DNA of 64,000 bases from positions 3,496,458 through 3,560,457 of the forward strand of contig NC_031476.1 in assembly GCF_000006565.2 (NCBI RefSeq). The letters run 5' to 3'. This DNA is from Toxoplasma gondii ME49 (lineage: Eukaryota > Apicomplexa > Conoidasida > Eucoccidiorida > Sarcocystidae). Below, piece after piece: positions 13,151 through 22,898 of the stretch. The notes under the pieces were generated by a model that was not told the DNA's origin, did no database searches, and worked only from the letters and a program-made list of their open reading frames with translations. How positions within the stretch are numbered: the stretch's first letter is position 1; every line of letters begins with the position of its first letter. A program made the translations under genes and the position numbers.

Positions 13151-14106
13151 TATATGAATGCATACGATCAGTTGATGAGAAAGACGCGCAATGGACGACG
13201 TCACGGTTTCGCCAAGCGTCGCTTCCTACATACGTTCCCTCCTACCTTGCAAGGTCGCGGAACGTCTGTCCAGTCCGGGGGGACGAATCGCGGCTCGGCG
13301 CTGATATCCTCGTAACCTTCTGCAAGCCAGGAGTCATTGAAATGGAAGTCGTCGTCGACGTCGACCTGCGTTCCTCCCCCCAAAAGACTCTTCATGTGTC
13401 TCTCTGTCTCGCGCCACACGCGTCTCCTCATCTCCTCTTCCCTCGCTGCCGCGTCTTCCGTCGAGGCGTTCTCTCCCTCCCCGGCGGCTTCTGCTGCGCG
13501 TTGCCGCATCAGCTTCTCTTGTCTTTTTTCAGCGGCCCACACAGCGCGCTCGACGGCGTCGCGAACGAGAGGGAGGTCGGCAGCAGCTGATGCGCTCTGG
13601 ACGGCAGCGGCTTGGCCTATCTTGTGTGCAGAGAAGTTCCGGTGTTTCGGGATGAACGTGTCAGTCGCTGTGCGTACGAACTTGTCAGCGACGATCCGCT
13701 TCCAAGGAGTCAACGAGTCGACGACCTGTGGCTGCAGACGGCCTCGCGCCTCCGCGCTCACTCGGAAAGGACTCAGAGTCGGAAACGGCGTACTGGCGTT
13801 CCGTGGAAGCAATGCGCCGGCGTCGTCCAGCAGCGGCGGCGGCTGCGCCAGACGCCCTCGCAGCAAATACTCTTCAGGGGACTCGCCAGAAGCCGCCGAG
13901 AAAGGCTCCACAAAAAACGGGTCGCTCGAGTGCGACACCGAAGCAGAGGGAGAAGGTGAAGAAGGAGAGGAAGCCGCAGACGGAGACGGGGATCGTGGCT
14001 GTAGAGAACGTTTTTCGACCGTCGTTTGCGACTGCCCGCTCTCCTCGGCCTTGCGTCCCCGAGGTCGGAACAGTGCGGAAAACACTTGGAGGCTCTCGGC
14101 GCTCAC
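5386..14106 (-). CDS. SufD: SufD-like Fe-S cluster assembly scaffold (apicoplast SUF system), 5' end unresolved
   Basis: SufD partners SufB and SufC to build Fe-S clusters, in apicomplexans inside the apicoplast. Nine phase-consistent exons read leftward: 14106-13246, 12953-12620, 11595-10514, 10224-9226, 8588-8472, 7717-7570, 7133-6985, 6198-6097 and 5526-5386 (TAG). The first ~1,000 residues are long, partly low-complexity extension. The SufBD core follows in order: VNCTLHQTFLSLSD, TRIVLESDAELHHVYDQ, IDSWHMENLSVQMG, then GKYEMFHHLKPRGETTQ, then IIPDDVVK joined to ANHGAMIRDLDIEPLFFL. This matches the bacterial order ending in ADDV-C-HGATVGQLDEE. The C-terminus has an unusual basic tail (PKKKKKLKRHH). 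At least 1,310 codons are visible, against about 420 in bacteria. There is no in-frame ATG upstream of the first exon, so one or more leader exons are missing; 14106 is only where the open frame becomes convincing. The large introns contain (TA)n runs. Confidence 0.88.
5655..5731. repeat. (TA/TG)n microsatellite in SufD last intron
   Basis: Alternating TATATG/TATATA array inside the intron at 5527-6096. Nothing else is recognisable in that intron. Confidence 0.9.
8111..8203. repeat. Two short (TA)n runs in a SufD intron
   Basis: (TA)10-type runs at 8111-8130 and 8186-8203 in the intron 7718-8471. Confidence 0.85.
10836..10849. repeat. Palindromic element, coding copy
   Basis: GGTGTACGTCCACC, flanked by CCCC and GG arms, is a slightly imperfect member of the family described at 15691. 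This copy lies inside SufD exon 3, in a Gly/Pro-rich low-complexity segment (reads PGGRTPG). Confidence 0.7.
13091..13155. repeat. (TA)n / TAAATA microsatellite
   Basis: AT array in the intron between the first two visible SufD exons (12954-13245). Confidence 0.9.
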
Positions 14107-14946
14107 GGCTGCAGGCTGTCCAGACTCATACAGCGAAGGCGCCAGGAAACGCGAAGTCAGTCACGAGAAGGAGAGCGAACGACAACTGTGGGGGAAGGCG
14201 AATGGGACTGTGCAACTCGTGCTGCGAGTCCATCATCCACCGACGTAGTTCAACGAATGCGAGGACGCGAGAAGGAATGAAGGAAACAGGGGAGAAGACG
14301 AAGGAGAGAAAGTTGGAGGGAACGATGGAGCGGAGCCAGAGGTAAGCACGACGCAGAGAGAGGAAAAGAAGCAGAGAACGTTAGAGAAAAAGCAGAAAAA
14401 AAACCAAAAAAGAAGTCGAGTACACTCATGCGTAGCGACATCAGTGTGCGTTCGTCGAAAAGGTGAGACGCGTTCTGTAGAGCGGTAGAGAGAAGCGGAT
14501 TTATACGACGTCTTCCGACGCAGCGAAATAAATGCATGTGTTCGCACAACACGCGTGGTTTATCTGAAAAAACGATGAGTCTGAAAGATATCTGCAAGCA
14601 TCAACGCGTCTCTTTGCCTGCGCCTCCCGCATGACGCAGACGCTCTAGGGCACCGATTTAATCTACGAATGCGAAAGCCATTTCTTAACGGAGACATATA
14701 GAAATACAAGGACTTGCATCTATAGGGTTACACACACACGCAAAACAGATGTTTACATACAGCTGCATTATGAACTGGTCAAGTAACATGCAATGTTACA
14801 TAGACACACAAATGTAGGCGTATTCATTTGTATGTCCTCACAGACCGATACGCAACGGCGCTGTTGCGCCCTGGCATCCCCTGATACGTCTGTGGCTCAC
14901 CATCGCGCAGTGGGGGCTTGTCGCGTTTTCACCTCTTTCGCCTTCT

Positions 14947-16622
14947 TCACTGAAACTTGACAGGAGCGATGAAGTCGACACCGGCGAAGCACAGTCCGAC
15001 GACAAGTGAAAGGAGGACGACGCGGATTGCACGGAAGAACGAGACGAGAAAGGGGATCCAGAGCGCATTATTGCCTGTGCTGTATGTACACTTGACAGCT
15101 TGAGGGCTGATGCCTGTCTCCAGAAATTCCCCCGATGTTCGTCGAGCCGAGCCTCGCCTCCACAGCCTTCCTCCCGCCTCCGCCACGCTCCGCGCATGCC
15201 CCCGTCAGCCACCGACACCCTGCGGTGTACATACACCCCGGCACATGACCGAGTGGAGGCGCCGGCGCCGAGGGCTGTATGCACTGCTTTAGATGGGGAG
15301 GGGAGGAAACTGAGAGAGGAGAAAGAAAGTTGTCTGCATGCAGCTGCGGGTGACGGACACAGTTCAGGCGAGAAGGATTGAAGACAGGAAAGGGAACAGA
15401 AAACTGCGAGTGAGTCATGTTTTTTCGCAGATGGGGCGCATGCGGCCGAACTCAGATCCGTATCGAGCGAGGAACGTGTCTTGGCCGAAGGAGAAAACGC
15501 CGACCCAGGCGAGAGAAGAAATGTTGAAAATGAAGGGAGAGAAGCGTCGCCTGATGGACCCGAAAGGCAGGCAACAGCCAACGCGGCTCGTCGGCTTCTT
15601 TCGCCGAGAATTCGCCGACTCTGACGGAGATAAGGTGACTCGCACAAAGACCTGGGGAGTCCAGCAGACGCCGCCCTCCAAACCGCGCCGGCCCCTGGGT
15701 GTACATACACCCCAGGGGCTGCAGCAGACGGGTGAACAAGGGAGGCGACAAGAAATACAGAGAGGAGACTGAAGAGGAACGAGACGAAATGGAGACATAC
15801 CTTCCAGCGGGAAGGTCGTCCGCAATTATTTGGAGTACCATGTGAAGAAAAACGCGGTAGAAACAGGGATGGCGGATCTACGGGTGAAACCGCGATTTGC
15901 CCTGAACATCCAGGCGCAGAAGACCTGGTACAGGAAGGAGAACAAGAGGATGAGAGAGGGACAGAAGCCGGAGACGAGACAGGGCTCTCCAACAGGGGCA
16001 GAGGGGACAACGAAGCAGACGGAGGAAACGCAGACGATGAAGCAGCATATGAACTCGAAGACGGAGCGGAAGTAGGGTACACACAACAAGGAGAACTAGC
16101 AGGCGAAAGAGAAGAGGGAAATGAAGAAGGAGAAGACGAACGCGACCATCGAGAGGTGAGCGAGGAATTAGAGGATGACGGAAGGGAAGAAGCGCGAGAA
16201 GGAAGTGCAGAGGTAGATGCAGGAAAAGAAGGCACTGAAGAAGACGAGGAGGGAGCCGATGATGGAGTAAGCTCAAGGAAAGAAGATGTATCCGCAGAGA
16301 AAGTGAAGGAGTAGAACCCAAGGGTAGGCCGTGAATCCGACAACGGAGGAGACGATGAGAGTCCGAAGAAAGATGACGACGAAGCTCGACGATGCCCGAA
16401 AAAATGTGCATGTGACGGAGAAGATCCAGAAAAAAACATCAGAGAGCAGCGGCGTGGGTTCCGTCCTTTTGTTCTCTTTTCGACAGCGGCCTGTGCAGTT
16501 GCTTTCCCTTTTCTTCGCACTCGACAGAATCGCCTGCCCATCCTTGCAGCTGACGAAGGACGGTGGGCTCCCGGTCCTCGCTTCTCTTTAAAGACCGAAA
16601 GGCGTCTTGACTCGTCTGTCAT
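14947..16622 (-). CDS. Uncertain Ser-rich protein, possibly ending in a membrane segment
   Basis: I do not recognise a family. An ATG in good context (AAACATG) at 16622 opens a frame reading MTDESRRLSVFKEKRGPG. It continues for 274 codons as a basic then Ser/Pro-rich sequence to a strong donor (AAG followed by GTATGT) at 15800. The frame stays open far past the donor, through a palindrome copy, which is probably fortuitous. A phase-compatible final exon from about 15090 to 14947 would encode a hydrophobic segment (ALWIPFLVSFFRAIRVVLLS), then a short tail VDFIAPVKFQ and a stop, giving a tail-anchored layout. The joining acceptor is weak and middle exons may be missing. The low complexity means the whole call could be wrong. 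It could also supply 5' exons of a longer gene. Seen: open frames, donor and hydrophobic stretch. Inferred: their connection. Confidence 0.33.
15224..15237. repeat. Palindromic element GGTGTACATACACC
   Basis: Exact 14-base copy of the dispersed palindrome, in the presumed intron of the uncertain Ser-rich gene. Confidence 0.85.
15691..15719. repeat. Palindromic element with long arms
   Basis: The core GGTGTACATACACC is extended by GCCCCT and AGGGGC arms, giving an inverted repeat of about 29 bases that could form a hairpin or cruciform. It is the longest of five copies in this window (others at 1757, 10836, 15224 and 20055). Confidence 0.85.
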
Positions 16623-18208
16623 GTTTACGGTTTCTTTCTCCGTGGTTCCGGTGTCAATTCAGCACAAAACGCGGGGAAGGAAGGCTGCTAAGAACAGCCT
16701 CGACTCGCCCCCGCGGCGGCGACGCAGAGACTGAAACGCATGCGTGGAGAGAGGAGGACGAAGGAGGAAAGGGAAGAACGGAGGCGTCGGGAGGAAAGAG
16801 GCACACGAAGACAAAGAAGCGAGTAGAGAGAGAAGAGAGAAAGGGAGGTAGAGCAAGAATGATACCGAGAAAGAACAAGAGACGCGCGAAGGAGAATAAT
16901 AGAGGCCAATAGCGGGAAGGTGATGGAGGCTCACACTTCGAGCTAGCCGACAGCGAGCGGACGAAGGAGACGAACAAGACGCAGAGAGGGCGTCTGGTGG
17001 AGAGAAGATGAAAGGCTCTGAAGACTCTGAAGCCCGAGCCCGAGGCACCCCGACGGCAGAGCGACTACGAAGTGGAGGAGAGCAAAAAAGGAAATAAAAA
17101 CAAGAAAAGAAGAACAAGGAGAGAACAGAGAAAGAAACGAGCGCGGCAGAGACCAATCGAAGGGACTGAAAACGAGGGAAGGGAAACGAACACGAGGCCG
17201 GGTGTGTATCACCAGGCGGCTAGCTCGGCGAGTGGCGAGAGTGGGCATGCTGGGGAAAAAGAGAAAAAAGAGGATCAGAGAAGAGACGAAGCGATGATTT
17301 CCCGATACAAATGCACCTTCTCCTCGGTTCGGTAACTTCCTCTTCCTGAGCAGAGGATCACCAAGAACCAAAAGACGGAGAGACCTTCCGAGAGGTGACG
17401 CGTCCCCAGGCAAGGCGGGAGTTGACGCCAGAGCGCCGGGAGACACAAGGAGACAGGAGAGAGAATAGAGCGGAACACAGCGACGGAGAAGGCTGGAAGA
17501 GAGTGGATAAGAGGGGAAGGTCGCAGTCCATTCGGAGAGCCGATGAAAGGAAACGGAGACGCGAGACAACACACGAAAGGCCTGGTGCCAGTCGCATGCA
17601 AGAGACTTCTCTGCATGCACCCACCGAGATTTTCCATGAGTTAGAAAAAAGCCTGGAGGAACCTGGTGAGACCCGAGAGCACAAAAGCTCCGTCAGCGGA
17701 AGAAAGAAAAAAAATACTTCTTTCGTTTTTGGCCTCGTGGCTTAAAGTCAGTAAACCACTGGCACACTGGCAACGTGCAACTGCATGCAGCAGCAGGGAA
17801 TGAAGACAGCCGAGAAGTGGAGATGGAAAGCGTTTTAAAAACGCGAAATACATCAAAGAGAGCGCTGTTTGACTTGCTGGAAGTCGAAGATGAAGCTCGA
17901 TTGTCCCTCCCTTTTCTTGAGTGCCTCTTCTCTCGTGCTGCTGGCTGGTCACGGCCGTCGGATGTCCTCTGCTTTCTCGCGCATGTCTGTTTTTCTGCAC
18001 CGCGATTTCTTCCTCTACCTCTCTTCTCTGTGTTTTTCCTTCTCTGCTCCTCTTCTTGCTCGTTTTTCTTGTCCTTCCTCCCTCGTCCTCCTGTTCTCCT
18101 GTCTGTAGCACTAGGGGTCTCCCTTTCCTCCGTGTATTGTTTCCTGTACTTTTTTGCGAGAGAATTCTCTTTCTTCGCCTATTTCTTCCTGTGACTGTGA
18201 GGCAAATC
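16623..18208. promoter_or_regulatory. Divergent upstream region of the methyltransferase
   Basis: About 1.6 kb between the minus-strand ATG at 16622 and the plus-strand ATG at 18209. Its left part is purine-rich on the plus strand. TGCATGC-type elements occur near 16738, 17595, 17612 and 17783. TGCATGC is over-represented in Toxoplasma promoters, and AGAGACG occurs near 17283. It is a plausible bidirectional promoter and 5'UTR region. The start sites cannot be seen. Confidence 0.4.
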
Positions 18209-19352
18209 ATGAAGATCGCTTCTCTCTGTCAGAGGCCTCTACAGGCCAGGCAAATCTGCATGCACCGAAAGGCGAGTTCACGACTGTCTTCTCTCGCTGC
18301 GTCTCGTGCCTGTACCTTCTCCGGCTCATTTTCTTCCTGTCTCTCTTCTTCCTCTCTCTCTGTTCCACGTCTTCCTCCTTCTCACATGCCTGATTCCTCT
18401 TATGTAGTACCCTCCTCTGTTGCTGGAGGCGCGGACTCGCGTTCTCCACCGACTGCAGACTGTTCTTTCTGTTGTTCTTCCGTAGTATCTTCCACTCTTT
18501 CTCCTCGTCTCCGGTTTCTCGCGTCTCCTGTCAAGCCTCTGTTGGCGTTCTGGTCTCCACTTTCTCATGTTTACTCATCATGCACGTCGTCCTCACTGTC
18601 CACTGTGTATCTCGGTTGTCGCCGGAAGTCGTTTGCATTCGTCTCTTCTCCTTTTTCCTCGCACTCGGCTTCCTGTCTAGAGAGAACAGTTCCTGTCGAC
18701 GGTTCGACCTCTCTTGCACCGTCTCGTACTTTGTCTTCGCCGCCTCTCGGCACTGGTTTCACTCTCTCGCTGAGGCATGACGCCCCCTTTGTTCCCGCCT
18801 GCCTGGGTTCCTCTCTCGTTGCAACAGACGCCCAACTCACCGCTCCTCTCCTCTTCTCGCGTTTCGCCTCGACGTCACAGCTCCTTGGTGTCTCTGCTTC
18901 TTCACGGATCTCCCCCAACCATGCTTGTGTACTCCATTCTCTGCGCTTTTCCTCGACAACGCATGCTGGCAAGCATCGCGAAGACAGGCTGTCTCTTCCT
19001 GCCGCGCATGTCGAGAGATTGCGTTCTGTTTCTGTTCCCCACTCTGGCTTTGCCTCTTTCTCGCGGCGAAGACCCAGAGCGAGCGCATCTTCTTTTCTTC
19101 TCCAGGACACACCAGCAAAACGCCCCCGTCTTCTTGTGAAATCAGCCGCAGCGGCGAATCTGCAGAGGGGTCGCCCCTGGATTTTCAGGAACGACGTCCT
19201 CAACGCGGGTACGTTTCACAGACAAGCGCGCGCAGAGGCAACGAATCACAAAGGCCGAGAGTGGTGCCGCCCTTCTTTCCTCTCTCTTGTCTTCTTTCCT
19301 CCATGCCCACACTTGTGATTTGCAGATGTACTCTCTTGTGATGTGCGGTTAC

Positions 19353-19394
<42 letters not shown>

Positions 19395-22300
19395 GTATAG
19401 ATAGATATATTCGTAAGGTCGTATGTGTATGAGCCAGTAGATAGGTTCACCTCGACATGTTGTCACGGGGATCCAGGGAGTTTCGTCGTTTCGTCTACTT
19501 TGTGTTGGTCAGGGATTTCTGTCTTTCTCTTCTGCTTGCTTGCCCTCAGACGAGCTCGACGTGCATGCACCTTGCTTCGTGGAAGTCGCTGCCGATGAAC
19601 GGGGAGACACCTCCCTCGGCGTGGCTCTGTACAATGCAGAGTCGACCGTCGCCGCCAGGTAGGCAGAAAGCTTTGTTTTTCGTTTGACGGTCCTTCGCGA
19701 TGGAGACAGAAGACTTCTGGCTTCCCTCATTTTCACTGCCCTCGGTGTGTGCATCCACGCGCGTCTCCCGAGTTCCCGTTGTCTCTGTTGCCGCAGAGTG
19801 TTTTGTCGCGATCGCTTTCAGAGAATCGACGAAGGCTTCCTCGCGCTCCAGCTGCGACGTGCTGCGGATTTCCGCCGAAGGCATTTCACACATCCTTTCT
19901 ACCGCGTCTGCAACGGAGAAGGCGATGACCTCCCAGGCATTATTCTGGATAGGTCAGGCGCAAAACGCAGTGAAATTCGATGTGCTAACTGTCTGGATGT
20001 TTCCGGAAATCACACGGGACGAACTCTAGGGTCATATACCCTCTTGGGTCGCGAGGTGTACATACACCCGTAGTGACAGATCTGTCTCTTCGGCACTCGG
20101 TTCAGGTTTTGGTTTCTCGCGGCTTTGCTGCTTCCTGGCGAGACGCTGGCGGACACATCAACTTTTACGGCGGCCCGAGAACGTTTGCAAATCAAGGGAA
20201 CTGCGTATGTGCGTTGATAGTGGCGGGCGGTCGCCTGGATGGCTTCCTGTCTCGCTCGCGTGTCTGTATTTCTTAGGTACGGCCCCCACTTCGTTCTCCA
20301 GTTGAATGCCGCAGGGCTCGACGACTTCCTCCCGGTCCTTCAGCCGGTCATCGAAGACGTTTTCGAAGCCGAGCTGTCGACTTTGCTTCTGCGGAATGAT
20401 TCGCCGTTGAGACGACTGGAAAAACTCCCCTTGACGAAGTCCTTCCTCTCAGGTACACGGCTTTTTTGTCGTGCTGTTTCGGTTGCTAACAGCTGGTGCG
20501 TGCAAATATCCGTGCTCCTCGTCACTCATTCCAGGGCTGAGCGACGGTGTCGTCTGGAGTATTGGGCATCCTCCGCTAGCTTCGGTTTGCGTATGCAACT
20601 CTCCCGGCTGCATGTAGACTGTTGTCTGTGAAACATATAGTTGTCGTCTCGTAGAAGACCGGGGATGTGTCTGGTAATGTACGAAATGTGGTTCGTGCCG
20701 GCTACCAGCTTCTGTACGCATCTGACGGCATCGTAGATATTCACCCGGAGTTCCCTTTTCCTGGTGCGGCGCGCTGGTTCAGGGTATCGCGACACCCCCG
20801 TCGAACTTCTTGAAAATGGAAGCACCTTCCTGGTCGATCTCCTTGAAGGCGAAAGAACCGGGTGGAATTTCGAGCAGCGACCCACTCGCGAAATGCTCGC
20901 TCCTCTCTGCCGCCGCCGAACCGTTCTCGGTCAGCAGTGGAGGCATCATGCGGCTGAAACTCCTTGAAAAAAACGTTGGCGGCGCCGAGCACAGCCAGCG
21001 CTACAGGAAAACACAGGCGACACACAAACTGGACACAGCAATCCGTGAACGTAGTTGAGGACATGTGTAGGAACCAGGGCCGCCGCGGTTGCATCAGTTG
21101 AGAGCGAACGCTAGAGCATTTCTTTCGAAGAAGACTCGCCGGCTTTGTCTCCGAAATCACGCAACTCAATCACGGCACACTGTCGCACGAATGCAGAAAT
21201 GTGTGCAAGTGCATTTGCACATGCCGTTTGCGTACACCGTATGATTACGACATGCGGCCGGGATAACGGCTGATTTCGTGCTTACTTTTAGACGAAGTCT
21301 CGCACTTGTTCTGCCTAATGGAGAAACAATTTCCCGAGTACTGTCAGAAATTTGGTGACGCCTGCTGAGGTGCGGTCACCGGCGGCGTGGCCCAATGGAT
21401 AGGGCGTCTGACTTCGGATCAGAAGGTTGTGGGTTCGAGTCCCATCGTCGTCAGCTGAACTGTAATGAAGTTTGCCCATGAAAACGTGGCGTTTTAGAGT
21501 TGCCAAAGAGTCCCTCACTGTAGCTTTGTCTCATTATTATTCGACGACATTTTCTTTTTACGCGTTTTTTGCCGGAGCGTGGTCACGTCTTCTGTTCCTG
21601 GTCATACCGCGGTGGTGCGGACGTTCCACAGTATCAGGGGCAACGTCATACTCTCATTTCTTGTCGTATGTCCTTTTGCTCTGCTTTTTTCCAGATCTGT
21701 TTTCTCACGGAGGCGCGTTCGGCATTCAGGCAGCCACACACGGGGCTTCCGTTGTGGTGTGCGTTCACCCGTCTAGTGCGTCTGTAGAGCTGGGCCGGCG
21801 GAACATCGAAGCCAACAGCTTTTCAGATTGCGCAGTTCACGTTCAGGCAGACATCCTTCCTTTTCTGCTTCAGCTCGCCACAGACATAAACGCCCATGAT
21901 TCACAGTCAGGAGGTTCTGCACGTAATTCTATCGGAACGCTCCCGTCGTCCGCGGGGAAGGACGCTTCTCCGAGCGACTCCCGGCCACTGTTACCTTGGT
22001 TGCATGATTCCGTTTCACGCGAAAGAACTGCAGAAGCGGTTGCAGTCGCGAGAGCCTCCGGCATAGAAAAATTCGACGTTGTCGTGTTGGAGATGCCGTC
22101 AGTGTTCTCTTTGTCAGCGTCGAAAGCGGCCGACCACGTTGGACAAATTCTGCGGGCGGCAGTCAATATCACGGCACAGGGGGGGCTTCTTCTCATAAGA
22201 GTAGAGAGTACGGCAATAGGGCGCTTTGAACTCCTTTCCCTCATTAGAAGGCAAGTCTCAACATGAACATGGGACTGAAAAAGGATCCAACAACACGACG

Positions 22301-22898
22301 ACCGTTTTTGTAGATACAATGAGCCGGCTGGTGTGCCCCAAGATGAGAACAAATGAAGTATATGCCGCGACAGCGAAATACGAGGAGAGGCATACGAGTT
22401 AATAGCGCATTTTTTCTAGTGGAGTAGTAGCCCAAGTGAAGCCAAAGAATCTTATCCATTAGTCCAACTCGCGCTATGGAGTAAAGAGGTATTTGGGGAT
22501 TCAGGGATCGAATCTCACACAGTAATTCAATATCGGCGGGGGACGGCGTCAACACTAACAAACCGTACTGGTCGCGTGGCGATAATGTCACTGAAGCACA
22601 TTCCCGTGATGTACGCCAAGTAAGTCGACGTAAACCACAGTCCTAACAATTCTAGCGGTCCGGTGGACGGCAACTGTGTGACTGCCTGTGTTTCCGGCAA
22701 TGAAGAGTGCTAGGCTTTATTTCTTATTTCCAATGCTCTTTTGTGTGCTCCTTCAGAACACTGCATGTGTGCGGCGAACAAGGAAGAGGCCGTGGAGGAA
22801 AAATTGTCGGCGAGGGAAGCCTGGCAATAGACCATCCGATTAACGTTGCGCTCCCTGAATCGCGACATTCTCACTCTTTCCTCATTGCCTTGGACTGA
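18209..22898 (+). CDS. RlmI-like class I SAM-dependent RNA methyltransferase (PUA + MTase), probably organellar
   Basis: Related to bacterial RlmI/YccW, which makes m5C in 23S rRNA. Eight phase-consistent exons: 18209-19208, 19550-19658, 19797-19952, 20277-20452, 20535-20584, 20737-20929, 21695-22250 and 22757-22898 (793 aa). A Ser-rich N-terminal extension of about 300 residues precedes the PUA start (NLQRGRPWIFRNDVLNAG). Then come GDDLPGIILDR, YGPHFVLQLNAAG, the hallmark FLVDLLEGERTGWNFEQRP, SAM motif I DLFSHGGAFG, and a C-terminus with AIDHPINVALPESRHSHSF matching the family ADHP...FPEGHYLKGF ending. The last intron is GC-AG (AAG followed by GCAAGT), required to reach that conserved end. 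Motif IV, normally DPPK, reads VVLEMPSVF here, so catalysis is doubtful or altered. The ATG at 18209 is the first in context, but the frame is open upstream to 17921. The long leader suggests organelle import; which organelle is not visible. Confidence 0.88.
19352..19410. repeat. (TA)n microsatellite in methyltransferase intron 1
   Basis: Pure (TA)n run followed by TATG/TAGA steps, between exons 1 and 2. Confidence 0.9.
20055..20068. repeat. Palindromic element GGTGTACATACACC
   Basis: Exact 14-base copy in methyltransferase intron 3 (19953-20276); same family as 15691. Confidence 0.85.
21381..21453 (+). tRNA. trnR-TCG: tRNA-Arg, anticodon TCG
   Basis: Reads CGA codons as arginine. A 73-base cloverleaf with no intron. 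The acceptor arms GGCGGCG and CGTCGTC pair over 7 bp, including two G-U. The D arm contains the A box TGGCCCAATGG. The anticodon stem TCTGA/TCAGA closes the 7-base loop CTTCGGA, giving anticodon TCG. The T arm contains a perfect B box, GGTTCGAGTCC. The discriminator base is A and CCA is not encoded, as expected for a nuclear eukaryotic tRNA. It lies in the sense orientation within intron 6 (20930-21694) of the methyltransferase gene, so Pol III and Pol II transcription overlap. No strong T-run terminator follows at once; the nearest T-rich stretches are about 40-100 bases downstream. Confidence 0.96.
22251..22756 (+). other. GC-AG intron of the methyltransferase gene
   Basis: The donor is AAG followed by GCAAGT, and the acceptor is CTCCTTCAG. 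Reading through the donor gives a stop five codons later (RQVST), before the conserved C-terminus. Splicing joins ELLSLIRR to TLHVCGEQ and then the conserved AIDHP...PESRHSHSF ending, in phase, to a TGA at 22896-22898. No GT donor nearby does this. Confidence 0.85.

Noticed and set aside
15415..15500. Peptide DTFLARYGSEFGRMRPICEK as a possible exon
   Set aside because: It looks protein-like, but the only acceptor before it gives the wrong phase relative to the upstream donor, and it ends at once in a stop.
20105..20210. Possible extra methyltransferase exon after LPGIILDR
   Set aside because: Exon 19797-19952 joins in phase directly to 20277 (YGPHFVLQLN), giving the continuous family sequence.
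21315..21518. Minus-strand ORF with GTRTHNLLIRSQTPYPLGH
   Set aside because: It is the well-known false translation of the reverse strand of a tRNA gene.
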